A stretch of DNA of 64,000 bases from Clostridioides difficile (GTDB taxonomy: Bacteria; Bacillota; Clostridia; Peptostreptococcales; Peptostreptococcaceae). Below, in pieces: positions 42,021-50,274 of the stretch. The stretch lies in assembly GCA_024919175.1 (NCBI GenBank), contig CP103804.1:124001-188000 (forward strand). Direction: 5' to 3'. How positions within the stretch are numbered: the stretch's first letter is position 1; each line of letters opens with the position of its first letter. Under the pieces are notes generated by a model that did not search any database, was not told the DNA's origin, and saw only the letters and a program-made list of their open reading frames with translations. The position numbers and the translations under genes are program-made.

Positions 42021-43223
42021 TTAAGCTAATAAATCTACTCTATCATCATCAATATTTTCTTTAATTTCATCTTCTATGACTATATTGTTACGCTTATTAT
42101 TTGTATCCTGCTTATTCATATTTTCTTTATTATTTTGTCTATTTTGTTGTTCAAATGCTTTATCAAAAGTATCTGATGTACTTCTATTATCACTATGCAT
42201 TTGCACGGATACATCTTTTATATTTACATTCGTAAGTTCAAGATGTTGCTTTAAATCTGTTATATTTTTATTTATAGAGTCAAAAACATCTTTATTAAAA
42301 ACAGTTACAACAGCTTTCATACTTTCATTATCTTTTAATAATTGTATGTTCATATCCCCTAATTCCTTTGGCCTTAATCTAATTGTTAATTCTTGTATGT
42401 CATTTGTTTTCATATGTTTAATAGCTTTGATAGAATCGTCCATAACATTTGATTCTATCTGCTTTAAATTAACATTGTCATTTTTAATTTTGTTCATATC
42501 AATACTCTTATTTATTACTTGACCAAAGTTTCCACTTTTATTTCCATTAATACCTGCTAGTTTTTCCAAAATATCAGAGCTATCATCTCTTTTCTTATTT
42601 GAATTAAGATTATCCATTCTATTACTATCAAAATTATATAAATCTATGCTTTTATTATCATCCTCTGTAGTTTTACTAATTACTTCAAAGTTTTCGTTAA
42701 CATTATCATCTAAAATCTCTCTTAACTTCATCATGTCTAAATTTTGCATGTCATTAGATGTATTTATATCAGCCTTATTTAACTCTGTATTTTGCTTTAC
42801 AATATTATTCAATATATTTTTATTAAGTTTAAGCTCTTGTTTCAATTCATCCGATATGTTTAGTTTTTCGATACCATTTAATATAGAATTTATGTCTTTA
42901 TCTTTTTCATTACTATTTTTTAAAAGATTCAATAATTGTTGTAAAATCTCATTATTCTTACTACAATCTTTTTCATATGTACTTTCCTCTTCCAAATGAT
43001 TACTTTTATCTTCCTCTAAATGACACTCATTATCACTATCTTCTGATTTATTTGAGCTTATATTTTGATTACTTGTTTCTTTTTTGTCTTTAACTTGTCC
43101 ATTATCTGTTGCCTTATATAGATTATCTTCAAATTTATCATTTTTCACATCTTTATTCTTAGATGAACTTTTTTTATTCCCAATATCTTTAATAACGTTA
43201 TAAGAATCTGCTTGTATCTTCAT
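42021..43223 (-). CDS. fliK: Flagellar hook-length control protein FliK
   Basis: 400 residues. The N-terminal ~260 are low complexity, rich in Asn, Lys, Asp and Ser, as in FliK 'ruler' regions. The C-terminal FliK/Flg_hook domain is visible: IQELTIRLRPKELGDMNIQLLKDNESMKAVVTVFNKDVFDSINKNITDLKQHLELTNVNIKDVSVQ (split). It measures hook length and acts on FlhB to switch export specificity. Its location between fliJ and flgD agrees. Confidence 0.88.
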   Translation of the reverse strand: MKIQADSYNVIKDIGNKKSSSKNKDVKNDKFEDNLYKATDNGQVKDKKETSNQNISSNKSEDSDNECHLEEDKSNHLEEESTYEKDCSKNNEILQQLLNLLKNSNEKDKDINSILNGIEKLNISDELKQELKLNKNILNNIVKQNTELNKADINTSNDMQNLDMMKLREILDDNVNENFEVISKTTEDDNKSIDLYNFDSNRMDNLNSNKKRDDSSDILEKLAGINGNKSGNFGQVINKSIDMNKIKNDNVNLKQIESNVMDDSIKAIKHMKTNDIQELTIRLRPKELGDMNIQLLKDNESMKAVVTVFNKDVFDSINKNITDLKQHLELTNVNIKDVSVQMHSDNRSTSDTFDKAFEQQNRQNNKENMNKQDTNNKRNNIVIEDEIKENIDDDRVDLLA

Positions 43224-43251
43224 ACAATAATATCCTCACTTCCTACTATTC

Positions 43252-43698
43252 TTATAGCACTTGTCTCTTTCTCAAATAGCTCATACTTGCAAACTCATCA
43301 TTAGTTTTTTGTTCTTTTAAATTTTCTTCTTTATAGTACTGCCCATATTTTTTTTCTTTTAGCTTTTCCAATGATTTTCTTTCTATCTGCTTGTCTATAA
43401 GCTGTTTTCTAGCCTTCTCAAGTTCATTTGTTGACTTGTCCAATTCCTCTGATAAATCTTTTATAGAGTTATTTAAAGCTAACAAATAGTTAATAGTTAT
43501 TTTTTGATTTTGAATACTATCATTATTTTTACTTATTGAATACTTACTATAATTACTTTCTAGGTTTTCTAAATTATTTTCTATATCTATTTTTTTTTGT
43601 TGAATCTTAGCAAATTCCATTTTTATCTTTTCTTCATCTTTCATTTTTAAGTCTAAAACTTTCTGTAATCTAAACTTAAAGTTCTTATCCAACTCCAT
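43252..43698 (-). CDS. fliJ: Flagellar export chaperone FliJ
   Basis: 148 residues, almost entirely coiled coil rich in Lys, Glu and Gln (KFRLQKVLDLKMKDEEKIKMEFAKIQQKKIDIENN and so on), the FliJ layout. It assists the ATPase FliI. An in-frame GTG lies directly before the ATG at 43696-43698, which I prefer. It is positioned right after fliI. Confidence 0.85.
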   Translation of the reverse strand: MELDKNFKFRLQKVLDLKMKDEEKIKMEFAKIQQKKIDIENNLENLESNYSKYSISKNNDSIQNQKITINYLLALNNSIKDLSEELDKSTNELEKARKQLIDKQIERKSLEKLKEKKYGQYYKEENLKEQKTNDEFASMSYLRKRQVL

Positions 43699-43728
43699 CA
43701 CAACCTATTCAAATATTTTTTTAATTAT

Positions 43729-45048
43729 TTATTCAAATATTCTTTTCAAACTATTTATAGTTTCATTAAAAGAACTCTTTTCATTTATACCTTGTTTTAA
43801 AAAGCTGATAATATGCTCATGATAATAGATTGCTTCATCGATTTTTTTATTGGTACCTGAAGCATATGCACCTATATTTATCAAATCTTCCGCCTCTCTA
43901 TATTCAGAAAGCATATCTCTTGCAAAAGATGCGACTTTTATATCTTCTTTTGAAGCAATTTCATTCATAAGTCTACTTAAACTATTTAAGACATCTATGG
44001 AAGGATAATGATTCTTATTAGCTAAATCTCTAGATAGAACTATATGACCATCAAGTATTCCTCTTGTAGTATCTGCTATTGGCTCATTAAAATCATCTCC
44101 ATCAACTAATACTGTATAAAATGCAGTTATAGAACCTTTATCTGATGTTCCTGTTCTTTCCATCAACTTTGGCAAAATAGCAAATACAGATGGTGTATAT
44201 CCCTTCTGAGCTGGTGGCTCTCCTATGGCTATTCCAACTTCTCTTTGTGCCATAGCAAATCTAGTCACAGAATCCATCATAAGTATTACCTTTTTCCCTT
44301 GGTCTCTAAAGTATTCGGCTATTGCAGTGGCTGTAAGGGCTCCTTTAAGTCTAACTAGTGGTGCTTTATCTGATGTAGCACATACAACAACAGATTTTTT
44401 CATTCCCTCTTCACCTAAGTCTTTATCAATAAAATCTAGTACTTCCCTTCCTCTTTCTCCAACAAGGGCAATTACATTAACATCAGCTTTTGCATTTCTA
44501 GCAATCATGCCTAGAGTTGTACTCTTACCTACTCCACTTCCTGCAAATATTCCTATTCTCTGTCCTTCACCACAAGTAGTAAATGCGTCTATTGCTCTTA
44601 CACCTGTTTCCATTATATTTCGTATCTTTTTTCTCTTCATTGGGTCAGGAGGTTCATTGTTCAAGTTGTATCTATCTCCTAAAACAACGTCTGAGTTGTC
44701 TATAGGATTTCCAAGACCATCAAGTACTTTACCTAGTAAATTATCACTACACATAACACTTAAGGGTATCCCCTTAGAAATAACTTTACAACCAGGAGCT
44801 ATCAATGTTAACTCTCCTAATGCCATTAATATTACTTCTTTATCTTTAAATCCCACTACCTCACAGTTCACTGGCTTATTGACTTGATTGTATATAACAC
44901 ATAACTCTCCAACAAAAGCTTTTATTCCTTCAACTTCTACAGTAAGTCCTATTATCTTCTTAACTCTACCTTCTGATATAGTGAGTTCTAAATTTTCTAT
45001 TTTCTTATTTATTTTGTCAAAATCCATAGATATATCAGTTTTATACAT
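43729..45048 (-). CDS. fliI: Flagellum-specific ATPase FliI
   Basis: 439 residues, F1-beta-like ATPase. Walker A is GIFAGSGVGKSTTLGMIARN, followed by VIALVGERGREVLDFI, LMMDSVTRFAMAQREVGIAIGEPP and DGHIVLSRDLANKNHYPSIDVL. It energises protein export together with FliH and FliJ, encoded on either side. It is 3 bp after fliH. Confidence 0.97.
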   Translation of the reverse strand: MYKTDISMDFDKINKKIENLELTISEGRVKKIIGLTVEVEGIKAFVGELCVIYNQVNKPVNCEVVGFKDKEVILMALGELTLIAPGCKVISKGIPLSVMCSDNLLGKVLDGLGNPIDNSDVVLGDRYNLNNEPPDPMKRKKIRNIMETGVRAIDAFTTCGEGQRIGIFAGSGVGKSTTLGMIARNAKADVNVIALVGERGREVLDFIDKDLGEEGMKKSVVVCATSDKAPLVRLKGALTATAIAEYFRDQGKKVILMMDSVTRFAMAQREVGIAIGEPPAQKGYTPSVFAILPKLMERTGTSDKGSITAFYTVLVDGDDFNEPIADTTRGILDGHIVLSRDLANKNHYPSIDVLNSLSRLMNEIASKEDIKVASFARDMLSEYREAEDLINIGAYASGTNKKIDEAIYYHEHIISFLKQGINEKSSFNETINSLKRIFE

Positions 45049-45051
45049 ACT

Positions 45052-45792
45052 TTATTCACCAAGCAATTCTTCTTTTAGTTTTTCCATAGCACAATCAATA
45101 CCAACTATTATTCTTCCATTTTCCTTTTGTATAATAGCATTTCCTTTATCTATGCTATCATCTGCAATAACAAATACACTTGATTTTAATGATGTTTCTT
45201 CTTTAAATAATTCAAACTCTTTCTCTATATTATCTTTATAGAAAGAATTACATCTTACTATGAATGAACTACTTCCTTCATAATCTTGAATAATTTGTTT
45301 TAACAAATCACTCATAGATTCTTCATCTTCAAAGTGCTTTTTTAGAACAGAACTAGCCATATTAATGGCAAGTCTTATAATCTCTTTATTTTTTTCTTTT
45401 ATGTACTCAGTCATTTTTTCATTAGCTTGCAATAAGATTAAATTAGCCTGATTTCTTATAGAATCTGCTTCATCTTTAGCTTTTTGGGTATACTCATTAT
45501 ATGACTCTTTATATCCATCCTCATATCCATTTTTCTGACCTTGACTATATCCTTTTTCATATGCTTGCTTTTCTATATTTTGTGCATTTAATTTTGCTTC
45601 TTCTAATATTTCATTCTTCTTTGTCTCAGCAGATTCTATAGCTTCTTTTATTACTTCATCTCTAAATCTACAATCATTATCTTCATTTATATTTGATTCT
45701 CCTAATCTAGCTTTATCTATTATAGATAAGTCCAGCACTCCTTTATATGATGCTTTTTCACCTTTAATAATTTTATTATTCAACAAAGTCAT
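45052..45792 (-). CDS. fliH: Flagellar assembly protein FliH
   Basis: About 246 residues. A long Glu/Lys coiled coil with Gly-x3-Gly-type repeats (KQAYEKGYSQGQKNGYEDGYKESYNEY) precedes a C-terminal FliH/HrpE domain (IRLAINMASSVLKKHFEDEESMSDLLKQIIQDYE). FliH regulates FliI. Candidates TTG, GTG and ATG follow each other at 45798-45792; GGA is best placed for the ATG at 45790-45792. It overlaps fliG by 17 bp. Confidence 0.88.
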   Translation of the reverse strand: MTLLNNKIIKGEKASYKGVLDLSIIDKARLGESNINEDNDCRFRDEVIKEAIESAETKKNEILEEAKLNAQNIEKQAYEKGYSQGQKNGYEDGYKESYNEYTQKAKDEADSIRNQANLILLQANEKMTEYIKEKNKEIIRLAINMASSVLKKHFEDEESMSDLLKQIIQDYEGSSSFIVRCNSFYKDNIEKEFELFKEETSLKSSVFVIADDSIDKGNAIIQKENGRIIVGIDCAMEKLKEELLGE

Positions 45793-46846
45793 CACCAAAA
45801 TTCCTTACAATAGTTATGGCACCTTCTCTTTCAAGTTTTCTTACAATACTTACTATTTTTTGTTGGGCACCTTCAACCTGAGTAACTTTTATGACGCCAA
45901 CCATTTCCATTTCTTCTTTAAGTGCTTCTGCTGCTCTAGAAGATTGATTTCTATATATAGCATCTGATATTTCATCATCCACACCTTTCAAAGCATATAC
46001 TAAATCCTTCATAGTTACTTCTTTCAGTACTTTCTGTATGCTTATATCATCTAATTTGACAATATCTTCAAATACAAATATACTAGATTTAATTTGAGCT
46101 GCTAAAGCTGGGTCTTTTTCTTCAATTGTATTCAAAATATTCTTTTCTGTTTTTCTATCAGAATTAAGTAATATTTGAACCAGTGTAGCTATTCCGCCAT
46201 AGTCTTTAAAATCTTCACCACTTATTGAATGTAATTTATCCTCTAATGAACTTTCAATTACACTTATAACGTCTGGAGATATTGAACCCATTGAACTTAT
46301 TCTCATAGCTACCTCATTTTGTAAATCAAAATCTAAATAAGCTAAAACTTCTGCACCATTTTCAGGATCCATGTGTGCAAGTAAAATAGCTATAGTCTGT
46401 GCACTTTCATTTCTAAGTACTTCTAATATCTTCTTTACATCTAGTTTTATAATATGTTTAAAAGGTTTTGTACTTGTATCTATTGAGATACCTTCAAGTA
46501 ATTTACTTGCTTTGGCATTTCCCAAGGCATTACTTAACAATTCTTTTGCATATTCAAGACCGCCTTCTATAACATAGTCTTTCGCTTTATTTATTTCTAC
46601 AAACTCTTTTAATATTTCTCTTCTTTCTTTTGAAGCTATTGAAGAAATATTTGCAATTTCCAAACCTATTTTTTGAACTTGTTTATCTGGTAGACTTTTT
46701 ATTATATCACTAGCCACAGTTGGACCTAATGTCATTAACAGTACAGCGGCTTTTTTTAAACCTTCACCTTCTACCTTCTCTTTCTTATCACTTTCACTTA
46801 TATCACTTAAATCAAACGCATTAACATTTGTAATTTCCGCGGACAC
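45776..46846 (-). CDS. fliG: Flagellar motor switch protein FliG
   Basis: 356 residues. The FliG N, middle and C domains are all present: LKKAAVLLMTLGPTVASDIIKSLPDKQVQ, then NESAQTIAILLAHMDPENGAEVLAYL (EHPQ-like region), then FVFEDIVKLDDISIQKVLKEV and a charged torque helix near the C-terminus. FliG couples the FliF ring to the MotA stator. It follows fliF by 12 bp. Confidence 0.96.
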   Translation of the reverse strand: MSAEITNVNAFDLSDISESDKKEKVEGEGLKKAAVLLMTLGPTVASDIIKSLPDKQVQKIGLEIANISSIASKERREILKEFVEINKAKDYVIEGGLEYAKELLSNALGNAKASKLLEGISIDTSTKPFKHIIKLDVKKILEVLRNESAQTIAILLAHMDPENGAEVLAYLDFDLQNEVAMRISSMGSISPDVISVIESSLEDKLHSISGEDFKDYGGIATLVQILLNSDRKTEKNILNTIEEKDPALAAQIKSSIFVFEDIVKLDDISIQKVLKEVTMKDLVYALKGVDDEISDAIYRNQSSRAAEALKEEMEMVGVIKVTQVEGAQQKIVSIVRKLEREGAITIVRNFGDDFVE

Positions 46847-46858
46847 TTTCTATCCCCC

Positions 46859-48409
46859 TTACTCATTTAACCAAGTTTTTATTATCTCTGTGACTTGGTC
46901 TGGTTTTTCTTCTGCATACATTTTAACAGCTTCCTCTAATGTCAATTCTGGGTCATCCCCTAATAGAGGATTGTCTTTCTTATCAATAGAATTAGAATTA
47001 GTACTATAAACTTCATCTTCATAATCCATATCTTCTTGTTCACTTCTCTTTTTATATATTAAGTATCCAATAACACCTATTGCAACAACTGCTACTACTC
47101 CAACAACTGCTTTTATTATATTGTTTTTGAATCCTTCTTTTTTAATATCTTCCATTTCTTGTTTAGCTTCTGCCTTACCTTTAGGGTCAAATACCATTGA
47201 AACAACGCTAAGAGTATCTCCTCTCGCTCCATCCATACCTATAGCATTATTAACAATATCTTCCACATCAGCTTGAACACCTTTAGCTATTTTTCCATCT
47301 ATAGCAACAGAAGCTGTCAATCTTTTAAGTTCTCCAGGTGCAACTATAGTATGAGTTTCAATCTTACCTGTTTCATATTCAAAGCTCTCATCCAAGCTAT
47401 CTTCTGTATTAGTACCATTTTTATTTCCTTGGTTATTCATATTAGCATCTACACCTTGAACATTATTTGTCGCAGATTTAGATGAATTTTTTGACCTTGT
47501 TTCCTTTATGGCAACTTTATCAGGGTCAATTTTTATTTCAGTTTTTTCAGCTGTATCAAAACTTAAATCAGCATTTACTGTAGCTTTTACTTTCCCTGTA
47601 CCAAATATTGGTTCTAACATGTCTAGAATAGACTTTTCTAGCTGTTTATTTAATGCCTGCTCAGATGCCTTATTTTTATCAATACTAATAGCACCATTTA
47701 CTGGTTGATTGTTTTCATCAACTTCTTCATCGTCTAAAATACCTTCAGATAATAAGTTCATTTTGTTATCAATAACTTGAACATTTTTCTCTGGTATATT
47801 TGTAACACTTCCTGATACAAGTGCCATAACAGATTTTATTTGATTTTTCTCTAAAGTAGTTCCTGGCTTTAGCATCAAATAAACTGCTGCACTTCCTGGA
47901 ACAGCTTCCTTCTCAAATACAGAAGACTCACCAAATGTTATATGTACTCTACTATCTTCCACCTGAGGAAAACTCTTGATTGTTTTTTCTATTTCTCCTT
48001 GCACCATTCGTTGCTTCTTAATTTGAAACTCTTCATCAGTAAGACCTATTGATGAACTATCATCCATAAGTGCAAATCCTTTAGAACCACTTGTCAAGCT
48101 TGGAGCTAACTCTAACCTTAACTTATCAACTTCTGTTCTAGGAACATAAATTGTACTTCCTTTTACTCTAGTATCTATTTTTCTAGACTCTAATTCTGCT
48201 GATATATCTGCAGCATCTTGAACATCTAGTTCTGAAAATAAGACTGCATACTTATTTTTGCTTGCAGATATTGCTGTAAATACTAGCGCTAAACATATAG
48301 CAACAATCCCTATACCTAATGCTATCTTAGTCCCCTTTTTTAGAGAACCTATTTTTGTCCTAGATTTAGCAACTTGCTCCTTAATCTTATTTTTAAAACT
48401 GGCTATCAT
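46859..48409 (-). CDS. fliF: Flagellar MS-ring protein FliF
   Basis: 516 residues with two membrane helices (GIGIVAICLALVFTAISA near residue 35 and NIIKAVVGVVAVVAIGVIGYLIY near residue 440). The YscJ/FliF domain is visible (YAVLFSELDVQDAADISAELESRKIDTRVKG, then PGSAAVYLMLKPGTTLEKNQIKSVMALVSGSV). The C-terminal cytoplasmic tail (EEAVKMYAEEKPDQVTEIIKTWLNE) binds FliG, encoded next. It forms the membrane ring on which the motor is built. Confidence 0.96.
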   Translation of the reverse strand: MIASFKNKIKEQVAKSRTKIGSLKKGTKIALGIGIVAICLALVFTAISASKNKYAVLFSELDVQDAADISAELESRKIDTRVKGSTIYVPRTEVDKLRLELAPSLTSGSKGFALMDDSSSIGLTDEEFQIKKQRMVQGEIEKTIKSFPQVEDSRVHITFGESSVFEKEAVPGSAAVYLMLKPGTTLEKNQIKSVMALVSGSVTNIPEKNVQVIDNKMNLLSEGILDDEEVDENNQPVNGAISIDKNKASEQALNKQLEKSILDMLEPIFGTGKVKATVNADLSFDTAEKTEIKIDPDKVAIKETRSKNSSKSATNNVQGVDANMNNQGNKNGTNTEDSLDESFEYETGKIETHTIVAPGELKRLTASVAIDGKIAKGVQADVEDIVNNAIGMDGARGDTLSVVSMVFDPKGKAEAKQEMEDIKKEGFKNNIIKAVVGVVAVVAIGVIGYLIYKKRSEQEDMDYEDEVYSTNSNSIDKKDNPLLGDDPELTLEEAVKMYAEEKPDQVTEIIKTWLNE

Positions 48410-48433
48410 TGATTATTACTCCTGTTCAAAAGG

Positions 48434-48751
48434 CTAAATTTGTACTTTATTCATTTCTTGATATGCATCATGAATCTTATTTCTAACTTCTATTAAATAT
48501 TGCATAGATAGTTGTGCTTCTTGACCTCTTAACATAACTTCATGCATAGAAACATCTTCGCCTTTTATAAATTTTTCTTTCATATCATCTGCTGTCACTT
48601 GTTGAAAATTAACCTTATCTATAGTATCCTTTATTACATCTTCAAAATTCTTTTTTTCTTCTTTATTGTTAGTGTTTAATTGTTTAGTTCCTCCAATTAA
48701 GTTATCTAACTGTGTACCTTGCACTATGTTGTTAATCTGCGTAATTGGCAT
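48434..48751 (-). CDS. fliE: Hook-basal body complex protein FliE
   Basis: 105 residues. The C-terminal half has the FliE pattern: FEDVIKDTIDKVNFQQVTADDMKEKFIKGEDVSMHEVMLRGQEAQLSMQYLIEVRNKIHDAYQEM (split). FliE joins the MS ring and rod. It lies 9 bp after flgC and 24 bp before fliF, the standard flgB-flgC-fliE-fliF order. Confidence 0.93.
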   Translation of the reverse strand: MPITQINNIVQGTQLDNLIGGTKQLNTNNKEEKKNFEDVIKDTIDKVNFQQVTADDMKEKFIKGEDVSMHEVMLRGQEAQLSMQYLIEVRNKIHDAYQEMNKVQI

Positions 48752-48760
48752 AAATTATCC

Positions 48761-49165
48761 CTACTTTCCTATTTCCAGTGCTTTTGATATCATAGACTTC
48801 TGAGCATTTAATGTATCTATATTAGACTCATATGCTCGTGAAGCAGTTATTAAGTCTGTCATTTCAACTAATATATTTACGTTTGGATATTCTACATATC
48901 CATTTGGCTTTGCATCTGGATGAGATGGGTCATATACTTCTTTAAGAGGTGATTTATCATCTTCAACAGATGTGACTTTTACTCCTAACATGCCTAATTT
49001 ATTATCATAATTTTCTTCAAATGATACAATTTTTCTTCTATATGCCTCTCCATTTGGACCTCTTGTAGCATTTATATTAGCTACATTTGATGATATGATA
49101 TCCATTTTCAAACTTTCTGCTGTTAAACCACTAGCAGAGATTTCCATCCCACTGAACACACTCAT
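48761..49165 (-). CDS. flgC: Flagellar basal-body rod protein FlgC
   Basis: 134 residues. N-terminal SGMEISASGLTAESLKMDIISSNVANINATRG and C-terminal YVEYPNVNILVEMTDLITASRAYESNIDTLNAQKSM match FlgC. It is a proximal rod subunit exported by the flagellar type III system. It follows flgB by 7 bp. Confidence 0.95.
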   Translation of the reverse strand: MSVFSGMEISASGLTAESLKMDIISSNVANINATRGPNGEAYRRKIVSFEENYDNKLGMLGVKVTSVEDDKSPLKEVYDPSHPDAKPNGYVEYPNVNILVEMTDLITASRAYESNIDTLNAQKSMISKALEIGK

Positions 49166-49172
49166 CTTCTAA

Positions 49173-49496
49173 TTACCTCCCACTTATTATTGATTTAGTC
49201 ATTGCTATTTTACCATTTGCAAAACCTATCAAAGCATTATATTGTAATGTTGCCATTGCTTGATTTACTTTTTCTTCCTCTATGTCTACATTATTACCAT
49301 CCACTCTTAATCCTTTAGAATTATCTGTTTTTTCTTCTATTTTAGGCATCGCATCATTTAATGTTTCTTCAAAAGTTACATAATGTTTCTTATAGCCTTC
49401 AGTATTTATATTTGCTATATTATTTGCTATTGTCTGACTTCTTAAATTAGTTGCATCTAATCCCATTTTTATAATGTCATATGTATTCATACTCAC
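49173..49496 (-). CDS. flgB: Flagellar basal-body rod protein FlgB
   Basis: 107 residues. N-terminal MGLDATNLRSQTIANNIANINTEGYKKHYVTFEETL is the FlgB rod signature. AAGGAGG precedes the ATG. It is the first gene of the early flagellar operon and has a leader of about 490 nt containing a c-di-GMP riboswitch, a terminator and an invertible DNA switch. All downstream genes, including sigD, depend on this leader. Confidence 0.95.
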   Translation of the reverse strand: MSMNTYDIIKMGLDATNLRSQTIANNIANINTEGYKKHYVTFEETLNDAMPKIEEKTDNSKGLRVDGNNVDIEEEKVNQAMATLQYNALIGFANGKIAMTKSIISGR

Positions 49497-49540
49497 TCCT
49501 CCTTAACACATTCATCTACTCTATTTATTAATTAAAAACG

Positions 49541-49561
49541 GAGTTGCTATATTACAAAAAA
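49541..49561. repeat. Inverted repeat of the flagellar switch, flgB-proximal copy
   Basis: A 21-bp repeat with core GCTATATTACAAAAAA. It matches the reverse complement of the copy at 49716-49736 in 18 of 21 positions. It flanks a 154-bp segment and is the recombination site expected for the RecV recombinase (not in window). Confidence 0.85.
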
Positions 49562-49715
49562 TGACTTCTTTATTTATCCAAATTAATTGCATTTCTATTA
49601 CATTAATATAATAATGTATCATTTTAGTAAGAAAACGAATTTTTTCTCAGTGAACTCCATTTAAAATAAAAAAAAATTTTAATATATATTTAAATATTTC
49701 TTCGCAAAGTTGCCT
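49562..49715. promoter_or_regulatory. Flagellar switch: 154-bp invertible element
   Basis: Exactly 154 bp lie between the two 21-bp imperfect inverted repeats, the length and repeat size published for the C. difficile flg switch. It lies in the 5' leader of flgB, downstream of the riboswitch. Inversion by RecV makes flagella and toxin expression phase variable, with Rho-dependent termination in the OFF state (established knowledge). The orientation in this window (ON or OFF) cannot be decided without a reference. Confidence 0.85.
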
Positions 49716-49736
49716 TTTTTTGTAAAATAGCCACTT
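49716..49736. repeat. Inverted repeat of the flagellar switch, riboswitch-proximal copy
   Basis: The reverse complement has core GCTATTTTACAAAAAA and differs from the flgB-proximal copy at 3 of 21 positions. Confidence 0.85.
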
Positions 49737-49819
49737 TTTTATATGCTTTACCTTTATTTTAAATTATAATTTGATAAAATTTGTTATTATATATATTTTC
49801 TACTGTAATAAAGTAATTT

Positions 49820-49852
49820 TTTCATAACAAAATGACCGCCAAAAAGGCAGTC
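49820..49852 (-). terminator. Riboswitch-controlled terminator upstream of flgB
   Basis: On the minus strand, stem GACTGCC / GGCGGTC (49834-49840 with 49846-49852) has a TTTTT loop and a downstream T-rich run. The loop plus right-arm sequence CTTTTTGGC is perfectly complementary to GCCAAAAAG (49896-49904) at the 3' side of the aptamer P1 helix. That gives a visible antiterminator alternative. Confidence 0.8.
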
Positions 49853-49899
49853 AATTCGACTAATCCTACGTATACAGTATAGTATACTTAGGACTCTTT

Positions 49900-49980
49900 T
49901 TGGCAACTGGCTGACATAGTTTATATAAAAACCTTAGTCCCTATAGCTTTGCGTCACTAAATTTCTCTAGTTTTGCCTAT
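49900..49980 (-). ncRNA. c-di-GMP-I (GEMM-I) riboswitch
   Basis: The minus-strand RNA begins AGGCAAAAC, has the hallmark GTGACGCAAAGC, then AGGGACTAAGG, and ends GTCAGCCAGTTGCC. GGCAA (49973-49977) pairs with TTGCC (49902-49906) as P1. This is the pattern of class I c-di-GMP aptamers. In C. difficile this riboswitch (Cd1) is an OFF switch: c-di-GMP causes termination before flgB, turning off motility. Confidence 0.92.
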
Positions 49981-49994
49981 TTAGTTTTAATTTA

Positions 49995-50023
49995 AGTATA
50001 CAATAAATAACAAATTTTTTAAA
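49995..50023 (-). promoter_or_regulatory. Sigma-A-type promoter of the flgB operon
   Basis: On the minus strand, -10 TATACT (49995-50000) and a weak -35 TTTAAA (50018-50023) with a 17-bp spacer. The start near 49988 gives a leader of about 490 nt, in line with the published leader of about 496 nt. Confidence 0.6.
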
Positions 50024-50274
50024 TATTTTTTTTATGTATACTTGAATATTTTACTTTAAGAATTAAATTATACAGATTATAAATACTATATTCTACAATT
50101 TTACAATAAACTATATGGAAATATTTGTATTTTAGGAAAAATAAGACAAATATTATTCTTATTCCATATATTTAAATTTTATTTATGTAACATAGCAATA
50201 CATAAAAATATTAATTAGCAGATTCTAAATAAAATAGACATAAGAAAGTCATTTATGGTATTGTTATAATTTAT
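50024..50274. other. Intergenic region between the glycan block and the flgB promoter
   Basis: AT-rich, with no gene. A weak AT-rich hairpin occurs near 50180-50210 (TTTATGTA / TACATAAA) and could end the glycan operon, but it lacks a convincing T run. The flgB promoter is at its left edge. Confidence 0.4.

Noticed and set aside
42076..42999. Plus-strand frames opposite fliK rich in Phe, Ser and Leu
   Set aside because: Mirror of the Asn/Lys-rich fliK sequence, not coding.
44225..44887. Plus-strand open frame of 220 residues opposite fliI
   Set aside because: Lies fully within fliI with Ser/Leu/Pro-rich shadow composition and no ribosome site.
50180..50210. Terminator for the glycan operon
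   Set aside because: The only hairpin is short, AT-only and lacks a T run; I could not support it as a feature beyond a note.
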